DNA from: Salminus brasiliensis
Lineage: Eukaryota; Chordata; Actinopteri; Characiformes; Bryconidae
DNA length: 64,000 nt
Direction: 5' to 3'
Assembly: GCF_030463535.1 (NCBI RefSeq)
Contig: NC_132888.1
Coordinates: forward strand, 24,827,269 to 24,891,268
The notes below the pieces were generated by a model. That model did no database searches. It was not told where the DNA came from and worked only from the letters and a program-made list of their open reading frames with translations. The position numbers and the translations under genes were made by a program. This document shows, piece after piece, positions 1 to 9,900 of the stretch (the stretch's first letter is position 1; every line of letters begins with the position of its first letter).

Positions 1-3
1 TCT

Positions 4-121
4 GCTTACGGCCATTCCACCCTTAGATCGCCTGATCTCGTCTGATCTCAGAAGCTACCTAGGGTTGGGCCTGGTTAGTACTTGAATGGGAGACTGTCTG
101 GGAATACCAGGTGTTGTAAGC
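4..121 (+). rRNA. 5S rRNA-like gene, copy 1 (representative)
   Basis: This 118-bp copy is used as the reference for numbering. It aligns to vertebrate 5S rRNA end to end without gaps. Bases 1-9 and 110-118 can pair as helix I with G-U pairs at G7 and G8. The copy carries the array-wide substitutions and the rarer change A25 to T (GATCGCC). C6, C26 and C36 CpG sites are kept. The intermediate element CCTGGT is intact, while box A and box C are altered. It could be a transcribed variant 5S gene or a 5S-derived satellite monomer. Confidence 0.85.
53..100 (+). promoter_or_regulatory. Internal control region of copy 1 (box A, IE, box C)
   Basis: Vertebrate 5S genes are driven by an internal promoter bound by TFIIIA. 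By position, box A is 53-67 (gene 50-64), the intermediate element 70-75 (gene 67-72) and box C 83-100 (gene 80-97). Box A reads AGCTACCTAGGGTTG where vertebrates have AGCTAAGCAGGGTCG, so four bases differ. The intermediate element is unchanged. Box C reads TGAATGGGAGACTGTCTG against TGGATGGGAGACCGCCTG, three differences. The same or closely similar changes occur in all 211 copies. Reduced TFIIIA binding is an inference. Confidence 0.6.
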
Positions 122-152
122 TTTTCCAGTCCTGCAAACAATTAAAGCTTAC
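116..152 (+). repeat. 9-bp perfect inverted repeat across the 3' end and terminator
   Basis: GTAAGCTTT at 116-124 is the exact reverse complement of AAAGCTTAC at 144-152, with a 19-base loop. The left arm is the 3' strand of helix I plus the start of the T-run; the right arm lies in the spacer. The pair is present in almost every unit, in both T4 and T5 spacer classes, and places two HindIII sites (AAGCTT) 27 bp apart in each unit. Copies ending GTAAGA lose one pair and one HindIII site. Confidence 0.75.
122..125 (+). terminator. Pol III T-run terminator of copy 1
   Basis: Four T residues follow the gene end directly and are then interrupted by CCAG. Four Ts is about the minimum for vertebrate Pol III termination. 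TpG-type and TTT-type copies have five Ts followed by CAATCC at the same place. Copies with GTAAGA ends also have five Ts. Confidence 0.6.
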
Positions 153-274
153 ATTTCCATGTTATTTACATCTTTTGCACAAATTTGTTGTTGAAACTCT
201 TTTGTGTTGTAAATTTTGATGTGTTGAAATGGAATGCTTTTTCTTGGTTTTGAACAAATATGGTCTTAGCTATG

Positions 275-284
275 AAATTTGAAT
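275..284 (+). promoter_or_regulatory. AT-rich block at -33 to -24 of copy 2
   Basis: AAATTTGAAT lies where many fish 5S genes carry a TATA-like element near -28. It is present upstream of nearly all copies. It is not a canonical TATA box, and the base at -1 is T rather than the C usual in fish 5S genes. A promoter role is only positional inference. Confidence 0.3.
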
Positions 285-1219
285 TCTCTAGTTTGCACGA
301 TTCTTTTGCTTACGGCCATTCCACCCTTAGAACGCCTGATCTTGTCTGATCTCAGAAGCTACCTGGGGTTGGGCCTGGTTAGTACTTGAATGGGAGACTG
401 TCTGGGAATACCAGGTGTTGTAAGCTTTTTCAATCCTGCAAACAATGAAAGCTTACATTTCCATGTTATTTACATCTTTTGCACAAATTTGTAGTTGAAA
501 CTCTTTTGTGTTGTAAATTTTGATGTGTTGAAATGGAATGTTTTTTCTTGGTTTTGAACAAATATGGTCTTAGCTATGAAATTTGAATTCTCTAGTTTGC
601 ACGGTTCTTCTGCTTACGGCCATTCCACCCTTAGAATGCCTGATCTTGTCTGATCTCAGAAGCTACCTAGGGTTGGGCCTGGTTAGTACTTGAATGGGAG
701 ACTGTCTGGGAATACCAGGTGTTGTAAGCTTTTCCAGTCCTGCAAACAATTAAAGCTTACATTTCCATGTTATTTACATCTTTTGCACAAATTTGTAGTT
801 GAAACTCTTTTGTGTTGTAAATTTTGATGTGTTGAAATGGAATGCTTTTTTTTGGTTTTAAACAAATATGGTCTTATCTATGAAATTTGAATCCTCTAGT
901 TTGCAAGGTTCTTCTGCTTACGGCCATTCCACCCTTAGAACGCCTGATCTCGTCTGATCTCAGAAGCTACCTAGGGTTGGGCCTGGTTAGTACTTGAATG
1001 GGAGACTGAATGGGAATACCAGGTGTTGTAAGCTTTTCCAGTCCTGCAAACAATTAAAGCTTACATTTCCATGTTATTTACATATTTTGCACAAATTTGT
1101 AGTTGAAACTCTTTTGTGTTGTAAATGTTGATGTGTTAAAATGGAATGCTTTTTCTTGATTTTGAACAAATATGGTCTTAGCTATGAAATTTGAATCCTC
1201 TAGTTTGCAAGGTTCTTCT

Positions 1220-1337
1220 GATTACGGCCATTCCACCCTTAGATCGCCTGATCTCGTCTGATCTCAGAAGCTACCTAGGGTTGGGCCTGGTTAGTACTTG
1301 AATGGGAGACTGTCTGGGAATACCAGGTGTTGTAAGC
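1220..1337 (+). rRNA. 5S-like copy 5, altered first bases
   Basis: This gene starts GATTACGG rather than GCTTACGG, which breaks the second pair of helix I (A2 against G117). It also has T25. Its gene matches copy 6 while its spacer matches copy 4, so it is probably a crossover product. Confidence 0.8.
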
Positions 1338-2131
1338 TTTTCCAGTCCTGCAAACAATTAAAGCTTACATTTCCATGTTATTTACATATTTTGCACAAAT
1401 TTGTAGTTGAAACTCTTTTGTGTTGTAAATGTTGATGTGTTAAAATGGAATGCTTTTTCTTGATTTTGAACAAATATGGTCTTAGCTATGAAATTTGAAT
1501 CCTCTAGTTTGCAAGGTTCTTCTGCTTACGGCCATTCCACCCTTAGATCGCCTGATCTCGTCTGATCTCAGAAGCTACCTAGGGTTGGGCCTGGTTAGTA
1601 CTTGAATGGGAGACTGTCTGGGAATACCAGGTGTTGTAAGCTTTTCCAGTCCTGCAAACAATTAAAGCTTACATTTCCATGTTATTTACATCTTTTGCAC
1701 AAATTTGTAGTTGAAACTCTTTTGTGTTGTAAATTTTGATGTGTTGAAATGGAATGCTTTTTCTTGGTTTTGAACAAATATGGTCTTATCTATGAAATTT
1801 GAATCCTCTAGTTTGCAAGGTTCTTCTGCTTACGGCCATTCCAACCTTAGAATGCCTGATCTTGTCTGATCTCAGAAGCTATCTAGGGTTGGGCCTGGTT
1901 AGTACTTGAATGGGAGACTGAATGGGAATACCAGGTGTAGTAAGCTTTTTCAATCCTGCAAACAAAGAAAGCTTACATTTCCATGTTATTTACATCTTTT
2001 GCACAAATTTGTAGTTGAAACTCTTTTGTGTTGTAAATGTTGATGTGTTAAAATGGAATGCTTTTTCTTGGTTTTAAACAAATATGGTCTTAGCTATGAA
2101 ATTTGAATTCTCTAGTTTGCACGGTTCTTCT

Positions 2132-2249
2132 ATTTACGGCCATTCCACCCTTAGAACGCCTGATCTTGTCTGATCTCAGAAGCTACTTAGGGTTGGGCCT
2201 GGTTAGTACTTGAATGGAAGACTGTTTGGGAATACCAGGTGTTGTAAGC
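2132..2249 (+). rRNA. 5S-like copy 8, start changed to ATTTAC
   Basis: The first base is A and the second T, so the G1-C118 and C2-G117 pairs of helix I are weakened or lost. It has CTTAGG at 55-60, TGGAAGAC in box C and TTTGGG at 94-99. Copies at 7603 and 24322 share all of these. Confidence 0.8.
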
Positions 2250-3953
2250 TTTTTCAATCCTGCAAACAATGAAAGCTTATATTTCCATTTTTTTTTCATC
2301 TTTTGCACAAATTTGTATTTGAAACTCTTTTGTGTTGTAAATGTTGATGTGTTGAAATGGAATGCTTTTTCTTGATTTTAAACAAATATGGTCTTATCTA
2401 TGAAATTTGAATCCTCTAGTTTGCAAGGTTCTTCTGCTTACGGCCATTCCACCCTTAGAACGCCTGATCTCGTCTGATCTCAGAAGCTACCTAGGGTTGG
2501 GCCTGGTTAGTACTTGAATGGGAGACTGAATGGGAATACCAGGTGTAGTAAGCTTTTTCAATCCTGCAAACAAAGAAAGCTTACATTTATGTTATTTACA
2601 TCTTTTGCACAAATTTGTAGTTGAAACTCTTTTGTGTTGTAAATTTTGATGTGTTGAAATGGAATGCTTTTTTTTGGTTTTAAACAAATATGGTCTTATC
2701 TATGATATTTGAATCCTCTAGTTTGCAAGGTTCTTCTGCTTACGGCCATTCCACCCTTAGAACGCCTGATCTCGTCTGATCTCAGAAGCTACCTAGGGTT
2801 GGGCCTGGTTAGTACTTGAATGGGAGACTGAATGGGAATACCAGGTGTTGTAAGCTTTTCCAGTCCTGCAAACAATTAAAGCTTACATTTCCATGTTATT
2901 TACATATTTTGCACAAATTTGTAGTTGAAACTCTTTTGTGTTGTAAATTTTGATGTGTTGAAATGGAATGCTTTTTCTTGATTTTGAACAAATATGGTCT
3001 TAGCTATGAAATTTGAATCCTCTAGTTTGCAAGGTTCTTCTGCTTACGGCCATCCCACCCTTAGATCGCCTGATCTCGTCTGATCTCAGAAGCTACCTAG
3101 GGTTGGGCCTGGTTAGTACTTGAATGGGAGACTGTCTGGGAATACAAGGTGTTGTAAGCTTTTCCAGTCCTGCAAACAATTAAAGCTTACATTTCCATGT
3201 TATTTACATCTTTTGCACAAATTTGTAGTTGAAACTCTTTTGTGTTGTAAATTTTGATGTGTTGAAATGGAATGCTTTTTCTTGGTTTTGAACAAATATG
3301 GTCTTATCTATGAAATTTGAATTCTCTAGTTTGCACGGTTCTTCTGTTTACGGCCATTCCACCCTTAGAACGCCTGATCTTGTCTGATCTCAGAAGCTAC
3401 TTAGGGTTGGGCCTGGTTAGTACTTGAATGGGAGACTGTCTGGGAATACCAGGTGTTGTAAGCTTTTTCAATCCTGCAAACAATGAAAGCTTATATTTCC
3501 ATTTTTTTTTCATCTTTTGCACAAATTTGTATTTGAAACTCTTTTGTGTTGTAAATGTTGATGTGTTGAAATGGAATGCTTTTTCTTGATTTTAAACAAA
3601 TATGGTCTTATCTATGAAATTTGAATCCTCTAGTTTGCAAGGTTCTTCTGCTTATGGCCATTCCACCCTTAGAACGCCTGATCTCGTCTGATCTCAGAAG
3701 CTACCTAGGGTTGGGCCTGGTTAGTACTTGAATGGGAGACTGTCTGGGAATACCAGGTGTTGTAAGCTTTTCCAGTCCTGCAAACAATTAAAGCTTACAT
3801 TTCCATGTTATTTACATATTTTGCACAAATTTGTAGTTGAAACTCTTTTGTGTTGTAAATGTTGATGTGTTAAAATGGAATGCTTTTTCTTAATTTTGAA
3901 CAAATATGGTCTTAGCTATGAAATTTGAATCCTCTAGTTTGCAAGGTTCTTCT

Positions 3954-4071
3954 GCTTACAGCCATTCCACCCTTAGATCGCCTGATCTCGTCTGATCTCA
4001 GAAGCGACCTAGGGTTGGGCCTGGTTAGTACTTGAATGGGAGACTGTCTGGGAATACCAGGTGTTGTAAGC
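3954..4071 (+). rRNA. 5S-like copy 14, CpG 6-7 lost
   Basis: It reads GCTTACAGCC, so the CpG at 6-7 has become CpA, and it has AGCGACC at 50-56 and T25. The partner at 9425 is identical in these features. Confidence 0.8.
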
Positions 4072-5169
4072 TTTTCCAGTCCTGCAAACAATTAAAGCTT
4101 ACATTTCCATGTTATTTACATCTTTTGCACAAATTTGTAGTTGAAACTCTTTTGTGTTGTAAATTTTGATGTGTTGAAATGGAATGCTTTTTCTTGGTTT
4201 TGAACAAATATGGTCTTATCTATGAAATTTGAATCCTCTAGTTTGCAAGGCTCTTCTGCTTACGGCCATTCCACCCTTAGAATGCCTGATCTTGTCAGAT
4301 CTCAGAAGCTAGCTAGGGTTGGGTCTGGTTAGTACTTGAATGGGAGACTGAATGGGAATACCAGGTGTAGTAAGCTTTTTCAATCCTGCAAACAAAGAAA
4401 GCTTACATTTCCATGTTATTTACATCTTTTGCACAAATTTGTAGTTGAAACTCTTTTGTGTTGTAAATGTTGATGTGTTAAAATGGAATGCTTTTTCTTG
4501 GTTTTAAACAAATATGGTCTTAGCTATGAAATTTGAATTCTCTAGTTTGCACGGTTCTTCTGTTTACGGCCATTCCACCCTTAGAACGCCTGATCTTGTC
4601 TGATCTCAGAAGCTATTTAGGGTTGGGCCTGGTTAGTACTTGAATGGAAGACTGTCTGGGAATACCAGGTGTTGTAAGCTTTTTCAATCCTGCAAACAAT
4701 GAAAGCTTATATTTCCATTTTTTTTTCATCTTTTGCACAAATTTGTATTTGAAACTCTTTTGTGTTGTAAATGTTGATGTGTTGAAATGGAATGCTTTTT
4801 CTTGATTTTAAACAAATATGGTCTTATCTATGAAATTTGAATCCTCTAGTTTGCAAGGTTCTTCTGCTTACGGCCATTCCACCCTTAGAATGCCTGATCT
4901 TGTCTGATCTCAGAAGCTAGCTAGGCTTGGGCCTGGTTAGTACTTGAATGGGAGACTGAATGGGAATACCAGGTGTTGTAAGCTTTTTCAATCCTGCAAA
5001 CAAAGAAAGCTTACATTTCCATGTTATTTACATCTTTTGCACAAATTTGTAGTTGAAACTCTTTTGTGTTGTAAATGTTGATGTGTTAAAATGGAATGCT
5101 TTTTCTTGGTTTTGAACAAATATGGTCTTAGCTATGAAATTTGAATTCTCTAGTTTGCACAGTTCTTCT

Positions 5170-5287
5170 GTTTACGGCCATTCCACCCTTAGAACGCCTG
5201 ATCTTGTCTGATCTCAGAAGCTACTTAGAGTTGGTCCTGGTTAGTACTTGAATGGGAGACTGTCTGGGAATACCAGGTGTTGTAAGC
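5170..5287 (+). rRNA. 5S-like copy 18, TTT-type with AGAGTTGGTCC
   Basis: The gene starts GTTTAC and has G60 to A and G66 to T relative to its class. Partners lie at 10641 and 26753, each followed by a 305-bp unit with GTGTTTGAATATG in the spacer. Three copies of so rare a combination trace one lineage through the array. Confidence 0.8.
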
Positions 5288-5778
5288 TTTTTCAATCCTG
5301 CAAACAATGAAAGCTTACATTTCCATTTTTTTTTCATCTTTTGCACAAATTTGTATTTGAAACTCTTTTGTGTTTGAATATGTTGATGTGTTGAAATGGA
5401 ATGCTTTTTCTTGATTTTAAACAAATATGGTCTTATCTATGAAATTTTAATCCTCTAGTTTGCACGGTTCTTCTGCTTACGGCCATTCCACCCTTAGAAC
5501 GCCTGATCTCGTCTGATCTCAGAAGCTACCTAGGGTTGGGCCTGGTTAGTACTTGAATGGGAGACTGTCTGGGAATACCAGGTGTTGTAAGCTTTTCCAG
5601 TCCTGCAAACAATTAAAGCTTACATTTCCATGTTATTTACATCTTTTGCACACATTTGTAGTTGAAACTCTTTTGTGATGTAAATTTTGATGTGTTGAAA
5701 TGGAATGCTTTTTCTTGGTTTTGAACAAATATGGTCTTATCTATGAAATTTGAATCCTCTAGTTTGCAAGGTTCTTCT

Positions 5779-6994
5779 GCTTACGGCCATTCCACCCTTA
5801 GAACGCCTGATCTCGTCTGATCTCAGAAGCTACCTAGGGTTGGGCCTGGTTAGTACTTGAATGGGAGACTGTCTGGGAATACCAGGTGTTGTAAGCTTTT
5901 TCAATGCTGCAAACAATGAAAGCTTACATTTCCATGTTATTTACATCTTTTGCACAAATTTGTAGTTGAAACTCTTTTGTGTTGTAAATTTTGATGTGTT
6001 GAAATGGAATGCTTTTTCTTGATTTTAAACAAATATGGTCTTATCTTTGAAATTTGAATCCTCTAGTTTGCAAGGTTCTTCTGTTTACGGCCATTCCACC
6101 CTAAGAACGCCTGATCTCGTCTGATCTCAGAAGCTACCTAGGGTTGGGCCTGGTTAGTACTTGAATGGGAGACTGTCTGGGAATACCAGGTGTTGTAAGC
6201 TTTTCCAGTCCTGCAAACAATTAAAGCTTACATTTCCATGTTATTTACATATTTTGCACACATTTGTAGTTGAAACTCTTTTGTGATGTAAATTTTGATG
6301 TGTTGAAATGGAATGCTTTTTCTTGGTTTTGAACAAATATGGTCTTATCTATGAAATTTGAATCCTCTAGTTTGCAAGGTTCTTCTGCTTACGGCCATTC
6401 CACCCTTAGAACGCCTGATCTCGTCTGATCTCAGAAGCTACCTAGGGTTGGGCCTGGTTAGTACTTGAATGGGAGACTGTCTGGGAATACCAGGTGTTGT
6501 AAGCTTTTCCAGTCCTGCAAACAATTAAAGCTTACATTTCCATGTTATTTACATCTTTTGCACACATTTGTAGTTGAAACTCTTTTGTGATGTAAATTTT
6601 GATGTGTTGAAATGGAATGCTTTTTCTTGGTTTTGAACAAATATGGTCTTATCTATGAAATTTGAATCCTCTAGTTTGCAAGGTTCTTCTGCTTACGGCC
6701 ATTCCACCCTTAGAACGCCTGATCTCGTCTGATCTCAGAAGCTACCTAGGGTTGGGCCTGGTTAGTACTTGAATGGGAGACTGAATGGGAATACCAGGTG
6801 TTGTAAGCTTTTCCAGTCCTGCAAACAATTAAAGCTTACATTTCCATGTTATTTACATATTTTGCACAAATTTGTAGTTGAAACTCTTTTGTGTTGTAAA
6901 TTTTGATGTGTTAAAATGGAATGCTTTTTCTTGATTTTGAACAAATATGGTCTTAGCTATGAAATTTGAATCCTCTAGTTTGCAAGGTTCTTCT
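5779..6994 (+). repeat. Array block: copies 20-23
   Basis: Gene starts are 5779, 6083, 6387 and 6691. Copy 20 has the spacer start TTTTTCAATGCTGC. Copy 21 starts GTTTAC and reads CCCTAAG at 17-23 (A21 instead of T21). Copies 19, 21 and 22 have CACACATTTG and GTGATGTAAA spacers. These units recur at 27362-28273, with the marker CCCTAAG copy at 27666. Confidence 0.9.
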
Positions 6995-9900
6995 GCTTAC
7001 GGCCATTCCACCCTTAGATCGCCTGATCTCGTCTGATCTCAGAAGCTACCTAGGGTTGGGCCTGGTTAGTACTTGAATGGGAGACTGTCTGGGAATACCA
7101 GGTGTTGTAAGCTTTTCCAGTCCTGCAAACAATTAAAGCTTACATTTCCATGTTATTTACATCTTTTGCACAAATTTGTAGTTGAAACTCTTTTGTGTTG
7201 TAAATTTTGATGTGTTGAAATGGAATGCTTTTTCTTGGTTTTGAACAAATATGGTCTTATCTATGAAATTTGAATCCTCTAGTTTGCAAGGTTCTTCTGC
7301 TTACGGCCATTCCAACCTTAGAATGCCTGATCTTGTCTGATCTCAGAAGCTATCTAGGGTTGGGCCTGGTTAGTACTTGAATGGGAGACTGAATGGGAAT
7401 ACCAGGTGTAGTAAGCTTTTTCAATCCTGCAAACAAAGAAAGCTTACATTTCCATGTTATTTACATCTTTTGCACAAATTTGTAGTTGAAACTCTTTTGT
7501 GTTGTAAATGTTGATGTGTTAAAATGGAATGCTTTTTCTTGGTTTTAAACAAATATGGTCTTAGCTATGAAATTTGAATTCTCTAGTTTGCACGGTTCTT
7601 CTATTTACGGCCATTCCACCCTTAGAACGCCTGATCTTGTCTGATCTCAGAAGCTACTTAGGGTTGGGCCTGGTTAGTACTTGAATGGAAGACTGTTTGG
7701 GAATACCAGGTGTTGTAAGCTTTTTCAATCCTGCAAACAATGAAAGCTTATATTTCCATTTTTTTTTCATCTTTTGCACAAATTTGTATTTGAAACTCTT
7801 TTGTGTTGTAAATGTTGATGTGTTGAAATGGAATGCTTTTTCTTGATTTTAAACAAATATGGTCTTATCTATGAAATTTGAATCCTCTAGTTTGCAAGGT
7901 TCTTCTGCTTACGGCCATTCCACCCTTAGAACGCCTGATCTCGTCTGATCTCAGAAGCTACCTAGGGTTGGGCCTGGTTAGTACTTGAATGGGAGACTGA
8001 ATGGGAATACCAGGTGTAGTAAGCTTTTTCAATCCTGCAAACAAAGAAAGCTTACATTTATGTTATTTACATCTTTTGCACAAATTTGTAGTTGAAACTC
8101 TTTTGTGTTGTAAATTTTGATGTGTTGAAATGGAATGCTTTTTTTTGGTTTTAAACAAATATGGTCTTATCTATGATATTTGAATCCTCTAGTTTGCAAG
8201 GTTCTTCTGCTTACGGCCATTCCACCCTTAGAACGCCTGATCTCGTCTGATCTCAGAAGCTACCTAGGGTTGGGCCTGGTTAGTACTTGAATGGGAGACT
8301 GAATGGGAATACCAGGTGTTGTAAGCTTTTCCAGTCCTGCAAACAATTAAAGCTTACATTTCCATGTTATTTACATATTTTGCACAAATTTGTAGTTGAA
8401 ACTCTTTTGTGTTGTAAATTTTGATGTGTTGAAATGGAATGCTTTTTCTTGATTTTGAACAAATATGGTCTTAGCTATGAAATTTGAATCCTCTAGTTTG
8501 CAAGGTTCTTCTGCTTACGGCCATCCCACCCTTAGATCGCCTGATCTCGTCTGATCTCAGAAGCTACCTAGGGTTGGGCCTGGTTAGTACTTGAATGGGA
8601 GACTGTCTGGGAATACAAGGTGTTGTAAGCTTTTCCAGTCCTGCAAACAATTAAAGCTTACATTTCCATGTTATTTACATCTTTTGCACAAATTTGTAGT
8701 TGAAACTCTTTTGTGTTGTAAATTTTGATGTGTTGAAATGGAATGCTTTTTCTTGGTTTTGAACAAATATGGTCTTATCTATGAAATTTGAATTCTCTAG
8801 TTTGCACGGTTCATCTGTTTACGGCCATTCCACCCTTAGAACGCCTGATCTTGTCTGATCTCAGAAGCTACTTAGGGTTGGGCCTGGTTAGTACTTGAAT
8901 GGGAGACTGTCTGGGAATACCAGTTGTTGTAAGCTTTTTCAATCCTGCAAACAATGAAAGCTTATATTTCCATTTTTTTTTCATCTTTTGCACAAATTTG
9001 TATTTGAAACTCTTTTGTGTTGTAAATGTTGATGTGTTGAAATGGAATGCTTTTTCTTGATTTTAAACAAATATGGTCTTATCTATGAAATTTGAATCCT
9101 CTAGTTTGCAAGGTTCTTCTGCTTACGGCCATTCCACCCTTAGAACGCCTGATCTCGTCTGATCTCAGAAGCTACCTAGGGTTGGGCCTGGTTAGTACTT
9201 GAATGGGAGACTGTCTGGGAATACCAGGTGTTGTAAGCTTTTCCAGTCCTGCAAACAATTAAAGCTTACATTTCCATGTTATTTACATATTTTGCACAAA
9301 TTTGTAGTTGAAACTCTTTTGTGTTGTAAATGTTGATGTGTTAAAATGGAATGCTTTTTCTTAATTTTGAACAAATATGGTCTTAGCTATGAAATTTGAA
9401 TCCTCTAGTTTGCAAGGTTCTTCTGCTTACAGCCATTCCACCCTTAGATCGCCTGATCTCGTCTGATCTCAGAAGCGACCTAGGGTTGGGCCTGGTTAGT
9501 ACTTGAATGGGAGACTGTCTGGGAATACCAGGTGTTGTAAGCTTTTCCAGTCCTGCAAACAATTAAAGCTTACATTTCCATGTTATTTACATCTTTTGCA
9601 CAAATTTGTAGTTGAAACTCTTTTGTGTTGTAAATTTTGATGTGTTGAAATGGAATGCTTTTTCTTGGTTTTGAACAAATATGGTCTTATCTATGAAATT
9701 TGAATCCTCTAGTTTGCAAGGCTCTTCTGCTTACGGCCATTCCACCCTTAGAATGCCTGATCTTGTCTGATCTCAGAAGCTAGCTAGGGTTGGGTCTGGT
9801 TAGTACTTGAATGGGAGACTGAATGGGAATACCAGGTGTAGTAAGCTTTTTCAATCCTGCAAACAAAGAAAGCTTACATTTCCATGTTATTTACATCTTT

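Larger units (their letters stand above)
122..307 (+). repeat. Non-transcribed spacer of unit 1 (186 bp)
   Basis: The spacer is AT-rich and holds no gene. Landmarks in order are the T-run, TGCAAACAATTAAAGCTTAC, an ATTTACATCTTTTGCAC block, a TTGAAACTCTTTTGTGTTG block, GGAATGCTTTTTCTTGG, CAAATATGGTCTTAGC and AAATTTGAATTC. Variation between units is concentrated in a few sites: ACATCT/ACATAT, CATGTTATTTA/CATTTTTTTT, GTTGAAA/GTTAAAA/GTTGACA, GGTTTTGAAC/GATTTTAAAC, CTTAGC/CTTATC and CACGG/CAAGG. It is as uniform as the gene, a sign of concerted homogenisation. Confidence 0.85.
1..1523 (+). repeat. Array block: copies 1-5
   Basis: Gene starts are 4, 308, 612, 916 and 1220; each gene is 118 bp and is followed by its spacer. 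Copies 1 and 5 have T at position 25 (GATCGCC). Copy 2 has CCTGGGG at 56-62 and T36; copy 3 has T26 and T36; copy 4 has AAT at 94-96. Spacers of copies 4 and 5 share ACATATTTTG, GTTAAAATGG and GATTTTGAAC. This block lies outside the clean 18-unit duplication, and copy 5 looks like a mosaic of copies 4 and 6. Confidence 0.9.
1524..5778 (+). repeat. Array block: copies 6-19 (first copy of the 18-unit period)
   Basis: Gene starts are 1524, 1828, 2132, 2436, 2738, 3042, 3346, 3650, 3954, 4258, 4562, 4866, 5170 and 5475. The block mixes CpG-type, TpG-type (1828, 4258, 4866) and TTT-type (2132, 3346, 4562, 5170) copies. The unit at 2436 is 2 bp short (ACATTTATG in the spacer) and that at 5170 is 1 bp long (GTGTTTGAATATG). 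The same order, including both length variants, recurs 5471 bp later, with only about seven base differences noticed by eye over 4.2 kb. Confidence 0.9.

Noticed and set aside
144-163. Truncated second 5S gene in the spacer (AAAGCTTACATTTCCA resembles the gene start)
   Set aside because: Similarity is limited to GCTTAC and a short ATTTCCA; the rest does not match 5S. I keep it only as an inverted-repeat arm.
5221-5424. 67-codon open frame on the - strand, identical at 10692-10895 and 26804-27007
   Set aside because: It runs antisense across a 5S-like gene and its spacer. The three are identical because the unit itself is duplicated; no protein family is recognisable.
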